The notes under the pieces: generated by a model | What the model was told of the DNA's origin: nothing | The model's input: the letters and a program-made list of their open reading frames with translations, nothing else | The model's database searches: none | Translations under genes and position numbers: made by a program | Part shown: positions 1 to 13,764 of the stretch, in pieces | Position numbering within the stretch: position 1 is the first letter of the stretch | How the letters are laid out: each line of letters begins with the position of its first letter | Assembly (NCBI RefSeq): GCF_032884065.1 | Contig: NC_088866.1 | Coordinates: 45,357,653 to 45,421,652, forward strand | DNA from: Artemia franciscana | Taxonomy: Eukaryota > Arthropoda > Branchiopoda > Anostraca > Artemiidae | Length of the DNA stretch: 64,000 bases | Direction: 5' to 3'

Positions 1-10
1 GCCCCTTTGG

Positions 11-340
11 CCTGATTGCAACACCTCACAAGCCACACCTTATAAAAAACACCTTTGAGAATTTAAATTAAGAAGGAAACTTATTAGAAGCCATGCTAGT
101 ACTGCAAAAGTAGACCTAAGTAGCCAATTAAGCCTGTGTGAAACATCTCACAAGCCAAAACCTATAGAAAACACCTTTGAGAATTTAAATGAATAAGAAA
201 ACTTATTAGAAACTCTGCTAATACTGCAAAAGTAGACCTAAGTAGCCAATTTAGCCTGTTTGAAACATCTCACAAGCCAACACCCTATAGAGAACACCTT
301 TGAGAATTTAAATGAAGAAGAAAACTTATTAGAAACTTAT
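11..340. repeat. Tandem repeat, 122-bp unit, about 2.7 copies
   Basis: Units begin at 11, 133 and 255, each opening with CCTG and containing the phrases CTCACAAGCCA, CACCTTTGAGAATTTAAAT and GCAAAAGTAGACCTAAGTAGCC. The third unit breaks off near 338 in an A-rich stretch. The units differ by scattered substitutions and small indels. Nothing coding is seen. The array may extend left of the window. Confidence 0.9.
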
Positions 341-1358
341 AAGAAAAACTAGTTTTATAAGAAAAAATAGTTTTCTTATAAGAAAACTGCTAATAAAAGG
401 AGGAAAAAACCTCGAAGTCTTCATTACAATGTACGAAACAATTAAATCTATTTTTAGGTTGATTCTTACTGCGTAAGATTTGTTAATTGTAAAGTTACTG
501 ACTAAAATCTATTAGTACAGGAAAATTTGCATATTTTATGGGAATGAAACACCCCCAAAAGGGGTGGGATTCTGACAAAATTATGCAAAATTTTGGAAAT
601 TATGCAATTTTTCGAAAAATATTTGTTTACAATCCCTGGAATGAATTTAAAAAGGTCATAATGACAAGCACACTTTTTGCTAGAAAGAAAACAAATAAGT
701 AAATTGGATTTGAAAGTGAATAGAGCTCGCTTTATATCCAGGGGCACTAATTGAGGGGAAAATTGTTCCTCGTCGATATTGAAAAGCACCTTTATTGTAT
801 AATTATTAAAAAAGATAAGATATACCTTTTTCCTTCATTTTCCTTATTTGACATCCATACCCCTGATATACCCCTGACATTGTTCCGAAGGAATCACCTG
901 TAAAAATAAAAAAGTGTGCCTTAAACGACACAAAATCGTTTTAGAACCAGCCTCCTTAACCACCGCCACTTCTAGGGTTCAAATCCAGTGTAAATCTATC
1001 ATATTCTCGTCAGACAAACTTGAGGAAGAACTGTATTTTTCACGACTTTTATTTATTAGTTTCATCTAATCATAACAGTTTTAGACCCCCATATACTAAG
1101 AAAAACGACTAAGGAACTGTTTTTTGTAGAATATGAGTTTTGATTTATTTATTGTGGAGACTCTGATGATATGATATTCCAGGAGGAACAGTAAAGTAAT
1201 GATTTTCTCTTAAATATTCATTGTTTAATGTGATGGTATTAGTGGTGCTAGTGGCCAAGTGTACTTTTTATCTTAAGGTTTTGCTTTCTCTACCTCCCCA
1301 TGGACAGGCTTTGCTTTTCAGTTGAGGTAACAATATTTTTTTTGTTTATGATGGGTTT
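341..1358. other. No gene seen; AT-rich intergenic sequence
   Basis: No convincing coding frame. A short segment near 950-990 contains GGGTTCAAATCC, which resembles a Pol III B box and may be a SINE scrap. Everything else is low-complexity AT-rich DNA. Confidence 0.4.
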
Positions 1359-2850
1359 CAAACAGTTCGTGATAACACCATCATATTCAGCGTGTCAGAG
1401 AACCTTATAGCAAAAATTCCAAGCTCCTATCTACGAAAATGTGGAATTTCGTATTTTTTGCCAGAAGACAGATCACGGGTGCGTGTTTATTTGTTTATTT
1501 TTTTTCCCAGGGGCCATCGTATCGACAAAGTGGTCTTAGAATGTCGCAAGAGGACTCATTCTAATGGAAATGAAAAGTTATAGTGCCCTTGTTTAGTGAC
1601 CAAAAAATTGGAGGGCACCTAGGCCCCCTCCCAAGCTCATTTTTTCCCCAAAGTCAACAGATCAAAATTTTGAGATAGCCATTTTTTCCGCATAGTCAAA
1701 AACCATTATAACTATGTCTTTTGGGATGACTTACTCCCCCACAGTCCCTGGGGGAGGGGCTGTAAGTTACAAACTTTGACCACTGTTTACATACAGTAAT
1801 GGTTATGGAGAAGTGTACAGACGTTTTCAGGGGGATTCTTTTGGTTTGGGGGGTTGGGTTGAGGGGAGGGGGCTATGTGGGAGGATCTTTCCTTGGAGGA
1901 ATATGTCATGGGGGAAGATAAACTCAATGAAAAGGGTACAAGATTTTCTAGCATTAATATAAAAAAAAACAATGAAAAAATAAACATGAAAAAGTTTTTT
2001 CAATTGAAAGTAAGGATTAGCATTATAAACTTAAAACGAACAGAGATTATTAAGCATATGAGGGGTTCTAAAAATACTTTAGCATAAAGAGCGAGGTATT
2101 TAGGAGGAGATTAATACATCGCTCTTTATGCTATAGTATTTTTTAGTAATTTCAACAACTTATTCTACGGCCTTTCTGATTCAGGGGTCATTCTTAAAGA
2201 ATTGGGACAAAACTTAAGATGTAGTATAAAGAGCGAGGCATTAACGAGGGGACAAACCCCCTCATATACATAATAAAATATAAGAATATAAAAGTTTATT
2301 ACGTAAGTTAATTCTTAAGTAACGTATATTTTTTACTAATGAAAACGTTCGTTAAAAATTAAAAGTTCTAGTTGCTTTTTTAAGTAACCTAAAAATTGGA
2401 GGGCAACTACGCCTCCTTTCCCACCCCTTATTCCTCAAAATCGTCTGATCAAAATTAAGAGAAAGCCATTTAGCCGAAAAAAGAATTAGTATGCAAATTT
2501 CATTTTAATAATTTATGTGCGGAGAGCCAAAATCAAACATGCATTAATTCAAAAACGTTGAGAAATTAAATAAAAAAACTAGTTTTTTTAACTGAAAGTA
2601 AGGAGTGACATTAAAACTTAAAACGAACAGAAATTACTCCGTATATGAAATGGGCTTTTCTCTCCGCAATCCCTCGCTCTTTACGCTAAAGTTCAATTAA
2701 AATCTTAAAAACAATTAAAATCTTTAGCGTAAAGAGCGAGGCGTTGAGGAGGGGACAACCCATTTCATATACGGAGTAATTTCTGTTCGTTTTAAGTTTT
2801 GATGTCGCTCCTTACTTTCAGTTAAAAAAAATAGTTTTTTTGATTTAATT
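1359..2850 (+). mobile_element. Palindromic foldback element, copy A (left arm plus core hairpin)
   Basis: The left end reads CAAACAGTTCGTGATAAC, the same terminus as copies at 10,378 and 52,788. The body runs through several GC-richer blocks in the same order as the inverted right arm of the copy at 10,378-12,638. It ends in a core hairpin: arms of about 125 bp at 2,563-2,692 and 2,722-2,846, with a loop of about 30 bp. Each arm carries CGCTCTTTACGCTAAAG or its complement. The right arm of the full element is missing. Short open frames inside are repeat-derived and show no recognisable protein. Confidence 0.8.
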
Positions 2851-2859
2851 TGTAAATAA

Positions 2860-2932
2860 ATCCACCACTCTTTTTCTCTCACTCTCCCTCTCTCTTTCTT
2901 TCTTTCTTTCTTTATTTCTCTCTCTCTAAAAA
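2860..2932. repeat. CT-rich simple repeat (TCTC/TTTC)
   Basis: A run of CTCTC and TTTC motifs directly follows the truncated palindromic element. It is pure low-complexity sequence. Confidence 0.8.
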
Positions 2933-3430
2933 AGTCATCCGTTGATGCTAGTCTACCTTTTCTTACACCTTTTCTTTTTTTAAACTGTTGTAAAGAATTC
3001 AGAAATTAAATAACATAAGTTGAATTTCAATGATTTAGAGCTCACTGTAATTTCCCTTGCATAATTCGGAGATTGTATTTTGTGTTGGCCAGTAAAATTT
3101 GTGTTGGTATTACCATAAATAAGATAATTTAAATATAATTAGAAGTAACTGTGTGTAAAGAACGAGCAATTACTTAATAACCTTAATTGAGGCATTCACA
3201 CATCATAAAGGATATGAAATACGTGAGCTATTTATAATGAGCAGCTCTAATCTTTGTGAATAACACTCATCTATGCTGAATACATAAAAAGCCACCCAAT
3301 AAGACGCTAAAAGGTATTATTATGCAATTAACTTTTTTAACCGGGTGATGAAAGGCCAAAAAACCTTGACATTGGATTTACAAAATACACGTGATGTCTA
3401 AGTTTCTTGTTTTGTATAAATTAAGGCTAA

Positions 3431-3555
<125 letters not shown>

Positions 3556-3691
3556 CCTAATAAGGGGGGGGGGATTAATACCAGGTTTGCTTCTCACTCA
3601 GTTGGACTATCTGTCTTGGCTTTTTCTACAATTAGCCACGACGTGGTGTCCACAACTATTCCATTTTAATTCAAATATAATTCAAATTTAA

Positions 3692-3694
<3 letters not shown>

Positions 3695-3759
<65 letters not shown>
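3695..3759. repeat. (TA)n microsatellite
   Basis: About 32 TA dinucleotides, 140 bp downstream of a longer TA tract. The two probably once formed one AT-rich locus interrupted by unique sequence. Confidence 0.99.
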
Positions 3760-3760
<1 letters not shown>

Positions 3761-4998
3761 AACGAACTCTCTTTATTTTATTTATTAAATACTAAACTAC
3801 AAAACTATAAATACACACAACCGTCCGGGGAAAGGCTCAAACAGCCTGAAAGTATGTATAAATATACATATATATGTATATTTATAATTATTAAAGTGGC
3901 AACAAACCCCCAAGATCTATAATTGGCTTGAACATGACACTAATATCAAACAGAAACTGAGTAAGAAAAATTGAAAACAAGCGAAGAGCTACGCTAAAAC
4001 TTAAAAAGAACTTTAAATATTTTTTATACGGGGGGAGCTGTCACCCTTTAAGTCCCCACCCATTACATTAAATTTTGCCTGGCCCAAATTTCAGCTCATT
4101 ATAAATGTTGAATAGCTATTGTAGATATTGAACTAGTTGAGGTTTAGGAGGGGGTAGCATTACCCCCCAAATTTATTGGATGCGTGATTTTTACTTTAAC
4201 GTCACTCTTTACATTCTTTTGATTTTCTAAATTTTTTATTTAGACTGTGTGAATGATGTCCCTCAGTTTGTTACCAAATAATTTTGTTCTCCGTCGTTTA
4301 TTTAGGTCAAAATTTAAACTAGAAGAAATATTGTGCTAACATTATAATCAGTGTTTCATCCGATTCTTGTTTTTCCATTTGGAAGAAATTTTGCTCACTG
4401 ATTGATTTCTAACGACAATTCCTCAATCAATAACAACAACCAACATTAATCAAATAATTTTATTTAACTTTAATTTACACTTTCTGCATTTGCTTTAACA
4501 AGCCGATATACCCTGATTACCCAATTACAGCCTGCACTATGGCTGTTATTATTTCTAAGGAGAGGAAGGCGTGGTTCCTTAGTATCACAAACAACTTACT
4601 ATGTTAGCCTTGTTTAGAAATAGGTCTTAAAGTATAATTTTTATACAGCTATAAAACATGGATCCATATAACAAAAAAGTAAAAACATATTTTTACTTTT
4701 CGAGTTATCCAGAACATTGGAAAATTTTCAAGACTTTGAATTAAATATGGGGCGGTTATGCCGTATTTTATATTTATTGATAATATACCGTGTCATAAAT
4801 TTACAAGTAGTTTTCCGTACTAATACAAATAAAAAGTACGGTTATGCCGTACTTTATATATATTAATAATATACCGTGTAATACATTTACGAGATTGTAA
4901 TTATCGAGGCTACATCACCATTATTATGGGAACCACTGCTGTACACATATCGAACTAAAGATGAATTTGGTCATGTTTATTTAAGATATAACAATAGG
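3760..4998. other. No gene seen; AT-rich spacer
   Basis: Contains two similar short phrases around GGTTATGCCGTA (near 4,755 and 4,842) followed by ATATACCGTGT, a local duplication. No coding frame is supported. Confidence 0.4.
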
Positions 4999-5183
<185 letters not shown>

Positions 5184-5551
5184 TTTGTTTAAGATAAGGG
5201 TTTAAGCATAGGTTCGTTGAGCTCAAATTAAGTTCTACTTTTTATGTTATTAAAGCTTTTGTAATAAGCAACAGTCATATAGTTTTAAACGGCAGGGACA
5301 AGACATGTAAAAAAGTTTAATATCGTAACCAACCTTCAAATAAATTCCTCTTTTTTATGTAGCAGGGAATTGTTTGTTTGTTTTTTGGGGGGGAGGGTTT
5401 CAGTACTTTCAAGATAAAAAAACTTTTGATTTTTAAAAATATATTATCATGTTAATCGTTACTCTAGTGAATTTTAGCACGCTTAAACTCATGAGTCAAA
5501 TAGGCGGAGTCTATGAAAATCCAAAGATAAATAAAAATTAGAGAGATTTCG

Positions 5552-5660
5552 TCCTGTGGTGGCGCAGTGGAATTGACCTTAGCTTGGTAATACGGGACCC
5601 AGAGATCGAATCACGCTGCAGGAATGCACTGCAGGGCCGACGCAGGGACCTTAGTAGTCA
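5552..5660 (+). repeat. tRNA-derived SINE-like fragment
   Basis: GTGGTGGCGCAGTGG followed by TTAGCTTGGTAATACGGGAC resembles a Pol III A box region, and GAGATCGAATC resembles a B box. A similar segment lies at about 5,990-6,065. Known SINEs of tRNA origin have this layout; the family name is not known to me. Confidence 0.45.
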
Positions 5661-5987
5661 AGAAGCGTCGTTAATTCTTAAATAATAATTAGAGAGATTT
5701 CTAGAATGAACATTTACCTTATTTCTGTAATGGTTTTTTTCAAGAAAAGAACTTCAAGTGATGCAAAAATATGACTCTTCAGCGAACACTTAATTTTTAA
5801 AGCTCACGTAAAGGAACCTGGCCACATATAGTTTTTTCAAAAGCAACAACTTTAAGTAGAACAGTCAATACAGCGACTGCGTACAACAGTCAGTGATTGT
5901 AAAGTACTTTCAAGATTTCAATTACTTCGCTGAATAGCTTGTAATCATAATGATTTATTTTTCATCCATTAAAGAAAATTGAGTCTA

Positions 5988-6068
5988 TGACACCATAGTG
6001 GATTAGTCTCAACTTAGCAATACGGGGTCCGAGTTTGGATCCCAGCTGCCGCAAAGGGGGAAAATGCT
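5988..6068 (+). repeat. tRNA-derived SINE-like fragment, second copy
   Basis: Shares the CTTAGCAATACGGG phrase with the copy at 5,552, followed by a B-box-like GAGTTTGGATCCC. Diverged and truncated. Confidence 0.4.
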
Positions 6069-9000
6069 TGCTGCCTGTCCCTGTATAAAAGACCCGAAAA
6101 CTGAAACATCGATAATTGTCACCACCCTATTCATCATTAATGGTTCTCAATGATCTTTATCTTTTTATATCTAAAACTGTAAAAAAAATACGATGCAGAG
6201 TAGAAACAAAGACAAAAGTAAACCGAACAAACAAAGAAAATCAAAACAAAATAAAGTTATGACCATGCGACGAGCCTTAAAAGACTGCATCTACAGATAT
6301 CAGATTGGTATAATCAGTGAACAAAATGTCCCAGAGCGTAGGACATTAAAAAGAGAGGACACTTTCAGCCTTTTAATATAAGTTTAGTAGACTTTAAAAA
6401 CTACCCGCTCCACTACTAGCGCTTTTGTTACTGCTAGGCAAAGAGTATGGGTAATTTATAAGAGTTGGAACTGGCGCAAGTGCCCACTCTTATTTGACAA
6501 ACAACCATCAACACCATCTAACATTTGTCAACTCTAGGCATTTTTTCAGCTTTGTAAGCGTGTTTCTGTCAGAAATTAAGATCAGACATCTATCAGTACC
6601 CGAGTTTTACCAATTAAATTAGTTGAAATAATAATTTTTATTGTTAAAATTAAAACAGCAAAAAATAATAAGTGCCACCAACCGCTAGATAGTGTTTTTC
6701 ACTATATTAGTACCAGTTCCTACTCTTATATGTTACCCATGCTCTTTGCTACTACCGAATAGAGAAGACTGTCACTACTACCAACAAGCCATTTGAGGCT
6801 TTTTAGCATGTGGCCTAATGCAAAATGATTTCCACATATGTGTCAAATAAAGTTTTCTTTTTTATGTTATCCAGCACCACAGCCAGTGTGGCGCTACCCG
6901 ATAATATAAACGGGTAGAAGGAAGCTATTTTAATTTATACAATTTTGCATATTAATGAAAAGTCGAAGCTTATTTAAATCCAACTTTAAAGCTTCTCAAA
7001 GCAAGTATATCCATCTCTTTTTAAACTATTTTATTGATTCTAAATAGTTGTGGCTAGGTTATTTAAGCAGACTAAAAAATTAAGACAAAACCCAATATGC
7101 CTTTTGTGTCCGTTTGACAAAAGTAGTTATTTTATCTTTGGCTTAATGCTAAGAATAAGTAAAAAATAGCAATAATAATAACAATGTTACTTAGTTTTTT
7201 GTCCACCGTAAAAATTTTAAAAATAGTAAAAACAGCTTAAAGAAAATAAGGAAACAAAAAGACCAGCAAACGAAATTGCAATAATGGTGGCAAAAAGAAA
7301 AATTAACGAAAAAAGTAAATCGTAAAAGAAAGATAACAACAATTTGATGAGCCTGACAAGATTGTAGTAAGGACCTCAAGTAAAATGGAAATAATAATAA
7401 TAAATTACTTAGGACAGCTTATTCGTCAAACTAAATAATAACATAAATAATTTAATTGCCAAAAATTGAACAAGGACAAAAATTGCCCTGCTAAGATAAC
7501 GTCGATATAGATGTAACAAAAATCAATAGTAAAAAGCACATATAACACTATTCCACATTTTATTTTAACACACGAAGTACGAGAACAAAAATAAAGGAAA
7601 AACGACTACACTGATTACAGTGACAAAACAGAAAAAAAGGAGATTACTTTCACATAATTTAGTGGTATAAATTATGCTTTAAATTCTTTTGTATATGCTT
7701 GTACGCATTTTCATAGGCCAATAGTCCGTATGCTTTACGAACTCTTGAGCGAGAAATTAATCTGCCTTTTAAACCGTATTGGTACTCATATGTGAAGGAA
7801 CGAAAAGTTTTTAAGTCACAAGATTATTCACAAGTAGTTTTTCTATTCCTCAGTGGAAAAACACTTCTAAAAAAAGAAGAAACACTAAACCCAACTGTTT
7901 AGACTACATAATTAAGCAAAAAATTCACAATATATTCAGAACACCTTCTAGTCCATTTTCGAAATAAAAAAAATGACAACTCTAGATCCTTTTGACACAT
8001 GAAATATGTGAATCTGAGTTCTAAGTTATTTACAGCAAAAATCAGCTCCAACAGAATTTCTCCCATAAGGCTTCATGGCCAGGAAGGAGCAGGGGAGAAA
8101 AAATGACACTTGAAGAGAGTATTTGGAATAACAAAGACACAAAGATTGGATTAGCTTATGTTCAGAACGGAGAAGAAAAATCAAACTGGGATGAGGAGGA
8201 AGACATTGGGTGGAAATATTTATACAGTATTCCCAGCCTTACCTTAAGCACTGTCTAAGTTTGGTAGCGGTTTGTCTTAAAGGCAAATAGCAGTGTTAAC
8301 TTAAAATAACAAAGTAAAAAAAGTGGTTAAAGAATTAATAAAATTAAATAAAGATATAGTGACTGACTAAAATAACAAAAAATCAAATAAAAGTAGTCAA
8401 ATTATTGGCAAATAGTATTATTTTCGGACCATTTGGACCTATTTAATTCCTTCTTCTTAGTATTGAAGCAAACCACACTGCAGATTCAGAAAGCTATTGC
8501 TTCAAGGAGAGAACACCACACCCTATTCCAGTCCTGCTATTCCTACTGACCGAAAAGGAAAGAAAGACGGGACAGCTATTCCTTCTTTAGTTCATCTTAT
8601 AATAAACAGACCTCATCGAGGTCTCTAGGGACAGAGTTATGAAATTAAACCTGTAGTATCTGTTATTTTTTTTTATCTGTTGTTCCCTGTTTTCGCTGTT
8701 TTAATCAACTTTTCTCTCTTCAAAAAAATCAAAACAAATTAAACAAAGGAATGGCAAAATATGCCATGTACAATGCTTTCATAGGTTTACAAAGGTAAAG
8801 GATCTCTATAATACCAATAAACAGGGCCTTAAAACCCCGTCTTAATTGCTGTAATACGTGTTGTCCAAAGATGTAGGATCCGTTTGACCCTTATTACATC
8901 GGTTAAGACGGGCTAATTAAGGGCAAAATAAGCCCTACACAATTTATGCATAAGTTTTTAAAGTTATAAGATTCTGATTACCTTTACTACATAAGTTTAC

Positions 9001-10377
9001 AAGGGATTTATGAAACCAGCCTTTTGGTTGAGCTAAAAACCCATACAAATTTTTAAATTCACAGCGCAACCTCCAAACTAAGCAGAATTTTTCACTTGGT
9101 TAAATTTAGTCTCTCCTAGCCAACTAGGATCTCAAGACAGTTTTAAGACAATAACTTTTAAGACAGTTTTAGTGGGAATTAGTAGTGTATCTAATTTCCA
9201 GCCCAGACTAGGCCTTATCTGACTTTTTTACTCCCAAAACTCAAGGAACAGTAGGAGAGCGTCCTTTTACCAGCATACTTGTTTTTGTAGCCCCCCTCTC
9301 CCTTTTGTCACCATCCTCGATAATTACAAGATATTTTATCGCTTTATCATTGAAACTTTAACCACTTTAGACTTTATCAGTGAGCAACAGAGAATTCACT
9401 TGCAACAAATATAATGGTTCATATACGTTTCGCCGCATCGGTCATGTTTTGGGCTACAAAAGTACGAAAGAATTTTTTTTTTTGAAAATCTCCAGCTTAT
9501 CAGGGCTTTAAATTAAACTAAAAAAAAATTTATCTCTCCAGGAATAAAGATTAATATGATTGGCTAATACAAAATACGTCACAAAAATACAACGAAATTT
9601 AAGTAAACTTTTCAATATAAAAATAATATAACCTATCTTTTTCTTTGATTTTACATTTTATGGTAGATATTGAAAAGGATTATTCTATCTAAGAGAGATC
9701 GATTTTTTAGAAAAAAAATATAATCGATTATTAATAATTATATAAATCGTTTAGTTAGTGACGATGGTAAAGAAAAGAAGGAGAGACATGTAGTAACCCA
9801 AATTTAAGTTGAAATTTGACCAATTAGTTTTTCTTTGAAACTCTGAAATCATTTTGGTGTTTGGCCTCCCCCTCCCAAATATCTTTACGAGTTTTCCCTA
9901 TAATTCCAATCCTTTTATACTCTTCACCCTTTTTTATCATCAGGGCCCCTTTAAATTTCAAACCCCCTCCATTAGGAATAAACGCATGCCCAAATGCACG
10001 TAAATGTACCTGAAACCAAAGGCTGCAGGTATCATATATTTGTTTTTGAAAGGCTACCACACTCAAAACGGAATTAGTTTGGTTGATATCATCTTATGCA
10101 AATGAAGAGAAGAATCATTGTTATCGGTAGTAAAAACTGCTATGACTGCCTGTTTTTCAGGGGGGTTAATTTCCTTAAACTCAAAGGTTAACAACTTGGT
10201 CTTCCCAGACGGTACAATCACTTCCTGCAAAAAAAAACTATGTATTTGTTTGATGAGGGGGCGTTCCTAGTCCAATTCATTACAATACAGACTTGAAAAA
10301 TTGGAAAAAACATTATGCCATTAAAAAAATATTTTGCATTTCGTGCCTTTAAAGAAAAGTGTTTTATAATTTTCGAT
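6069..10377. other. About 4.3 kb without recognisable genes
   Basis: AT-rich DNA with many runs of A and T. All open frames here are under 85 codons, lack homology I can recognise and have low-complexity composition. No repeats of the families described elsewhere in this window were noticed. Confidence 0.4.
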
Positions 10378-12638
10378 CAAACAGTTCGTGGTATCGAACT
10401 GTAAGTAAGGAGCGATGACGCTCAATAGTAACCGACACTCTAAGATACAGTCTTGATAACAATAGATACATCAAATGAATCAAATTTCGTGGCTTATTGA
10501 AAATATGTAAAATTTTATCAACATTAACCATCAAGAGTTTTGGAAAAAGGGAGAAATACCACCAAAATGTCAAGTGATCTTATGAAAATCACTCCATCTG
10601 ATTCAGCATACCAGACGAAACTACTGTAGAGATTTCAAGCTCATCTGTACAAAAATGCAGAATTTTATATTTTTTCCCAGAAGAAAGATCACGGATGCGT
10701 GTTTATTTTTTTTCCCCAGAGGCGATCATATGAAACCAGTGATCGTAGAGGAACGGGGGAGAACTCATTTAATCGAATATAAAAAAAATCTAGTGCCCTT
10801 TTTAAATGAGCAAATATATTGGGAGCAGCTATCCCCCCTCCCAGGCCCATTTTTTTTCAAAATCATCTAAAATTTTCTTTTAGATAGCCATTTTGTTCAA
10901 CACAGTCGAAGAGTCTAATAATTATGTCTCTGAGGATGATTAAATAAAAAAAAACAAGTTTTTTAAATGAAAGCAAGGAGCGACATTAAAACTTAAAACG
11001 AACAGAAATTACTCCGTATATGAAAGGGACTTTTCCTTCTCAACGCCCCGCTCTTTACGCTAAAGTTTGACTCTTTCTCTAAACTCTACATTTCAAAACA
11101 GTAAAAAACTTTAGCATAAAGAGCGGGGTAAACTCTACATTTTAAAACAGTAAAAAACTTTAGCGTAAAGAGCGTTGAGAAGGAAAAGCCCCTTTCATAT
11201 ACGGAGTAATTTCTGTTCGTTTTAAATTTTAATGTCGCTCCTTACTTTCATTTAAAAAACTTTTTTTTTATTTAATTTCTGAACGTTTTTGAATCAATGC
11301 ATGTTTTAATTTTGGCTCTCCGCAGAGGAATAATTAAAACGAAATTTGCATATTTTTTTTTTGGCTAAATGGTTTTCTCAAAATTTTGATCGAATGATTT
11401 TGAGAAAAAACGAGCGGAGGAGGAAGCCTAGTTGCCCTTCGATTTTCGGTTAATTAAAAAGGCAACTAGAACTTTTAATTTTTTACGAATCTTTTTATAA
11501 GTAAAGATATACGTAACTTATAAATTAGCTTCCGTAAAGAACTTTTGTATTCTCATGTTTTATTACATATATGAGGGGGTTCGCCCCCTCGTCAGTACCT
11601 CGCTCTTTACACTAAAGCTTAAATTTTGTCCCAATTCATTAAGAATGACCCCTGAATCACAAAAGCCGCAGAATAAATAGTTGAAATTACTAGAAATACT
11701 TTAGCGTAAAGAGTGAGGTATTAGGAGGAGGTGAGCCCCTCATATGGGTAATAATTTCAGTTCGTTTTAAGTTTTAATGCTGCTGCTTACTTCCAGCTGA
11801 AAAAAAAACTTTTTCATATTTATTTTTTCATTGTTTTTTTTAAGTAATGCTAGTAAATCCTGCGCTCCCTTCATGGAAATGTTCTTCCCCCATGACAAAT
11901 TCCTCGATGGAAAGTTCCCCCAGCATATCCCCCTCTTCTCAAGCCCTGCCTCCGACCAAAAAATCCTCTTGAAAACGCCTGTACACTTCCCAATAACCAT
12001 TACTATATGTAAGCACTGGTCAAAGTTTTGAACTTGTAACCCCTCCCACGGGGACTGTGGGGGAGTAAGTCGTCCCCAAAGACATAGTTATAAGGTTTTT
12101 CGACTACGCTGAATAAAATGGCTATCTCAGAATTTTGATTCGTTGAACTTGGGAAAATAATTAGCGTGGGAGGGGGCCTAGGTGCCCTCCAATTTTTTTG
12201 GTCACTTAAAAAGGGCACTAGAACTTTTAATTTGAGTTAGAATGAGCCCTCTCGCAACATTCTAGGACAACTGGGTTGATACGATCACCCCTGGAAAAAA
12301 AAAACAAAAACAAAAAACAAACAAACACGCATCCGTGATCTGCCTTCTGGCAAAAAATATAAAATTCCACATTTTTGTAGATAGGAGCTTGAAACTTCTA
12401 CAGTAGGGTTCTCTGATACGCTGAATCTGATGGTGTGATTTTTCGTTAAGATTCTATGACTTTTAGGGGGTGTTTCCCCCTATTTTCTAAAATAACGAAA
12501 ATTTTCTCAGGCTCGTAACTTTTGATGCGTAAGACTAAACTTGATGAAATTTATATATTTAAAATCAGCATTAAAATGCGATTCTTTTGATGTAGCTATT
12601 GGTACCAAAGTTCCATTTTCGTTACCACGAACTGTTTG
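10378..12638. mobile_element. Palindromic foldback element, copy B (both termini present)
   Basis: Both ends carry CAAACAGTTCGTGGT-type termini in inverted orientation (left at 10,378; right ending at 12,638). The terminal inverted repeats extend about 560 bp (10,378-10,940 against roughly 12,060-12,638). A core hairpin with arms of about 120 bp lies at 10,945-11,280, with CGCTCTTTACGCTAAAG repeated inside. The right arm is complete, while the left arm lacks the part between about 10,940 and the core. No transposase is seen, so the element is probably non-autonomous. Large terminal inverted repeats and internal hairpins are known of Foldback-type DNA transposons; membership is inferred. Confidence 0.8.
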
Positions 12639-13145
12639 ACTTAACCCCCCATAGTCACCAGGGGAAGGGCGGCAAGTTGTTAACTTTTCTCATTGTTTAT
12701 TGGGAAGTATAGAGACGTTTTCAGGGGGTTTTCCTGGTGGGGGGGGGGTGTGCGGGTCGAGGGCTACATGGGAAGATCTTTCCATAGAGGAATTTTTCAT
12801 GGGGGAACAAAATTTTCCATGGAGGGGGAGCCGGACTTTCCAGCATTATTTAGAAACGACCAGAAATTAAATAAAAACAAGTTTTTACAACTGAAAGTAA
12901 GGAGCAGCATTACAACTTGAAATGAATAGAAACTAAGACGCATATGAGGGAGGGGCTCCCCTCGTAAATACCTCGCTCATTACGCTAAAGTTTTGTTAAT
13001 AGCCTACTTTTAAAAGAGCAATATATTCTAATTAAACGGCCTTTGGGATTCAGGAGTTATTCTAAAAGAATTGAGGCGAAATTCAAACTTTAGCGTCAAA
13101 AGCGAGGTATTGACGAGAGGGCGACCCCTCTCATATACGAATTAT
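12639..13145 (+). mobile_element. Palindromic foldback element, partial copy C
   Basis: Begins directly where copy B ends and repeats left-arm blocks in plus orientation: the GACGTTTTCAGGGGG phrase, the CATGGGGGAA phrase, then AAAGTAAGGAGCAGCATT and CTCGCTCATTACGCTAAAG. Both ends are truncated. It ends near 13,145 in a small inverted repeat around TTATGGGACAATACG. Confidence 0.7.
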
Positions 13146-13189
13146 GGGACAATACGAATTTGTCCCATAATCCAATATACAAGGATGAT

Positions 13190-13580
13190 ATATAAGCCTG
13201 ACAATGACACATTGAGAGACTTTTGTGATGGGGAGGGGGTTAAGTGCTGAAACTAATATTGAATGTGTGTAAGCTGTTTTTTGTTTGCTTGCTATTTTTT
13301 GTAGCCATGGCCCTAGTGGCTTTAGAGGATTAAATATTTATCCATCTATCTATATATATTATGTGTGCGATATTTTATGTAATTATGTATGTTAGTTTAA
13401 TGGTACTAGGTGCTTTATTATATTTTTGTTCTGTTTTGTAGTTTTGCATTGTTATTGTTATGTGTGCTTTAAGTATTGTTATCTTGTGCTATTATTTAAT
13501 GTGATTTTTCATTTTTTGTTCTGTCATGGATCAAAGTGGCTTTTATTGCAATAAATATCTATCCAACTATACCTAATAGA
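13190..13580. repeat. Probable 3' tail of a non-LTR retrotransposon
   Basis: T-rich sequence containing CATGGCCCTAGTGGC and, at about 13,540, GTGGCTTTTATTGCAATAAATA, which resembles the poly(A)-signal-bearing 3' ends of CR1/Jockey-type elements. No protein is readable, so the call rests on this resemblance only. Confidence 0.35.
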
Positions 13581-13764
13581 AAACTTAAACCTGGCAGTAA
13601 TTGGAACCAGCATTCTGCCTAATTCAACATTTTCAGTTTCATAACTATATTTCCTTTCTTTATAAAATTCCGAAAAACATGCAGGTTTGAAACTGGAAAA
13701 AAATTATACGTAAACAAATTTACATAAAATTTAACCAAACCAAAAAATGGTAAATGGTAAATTT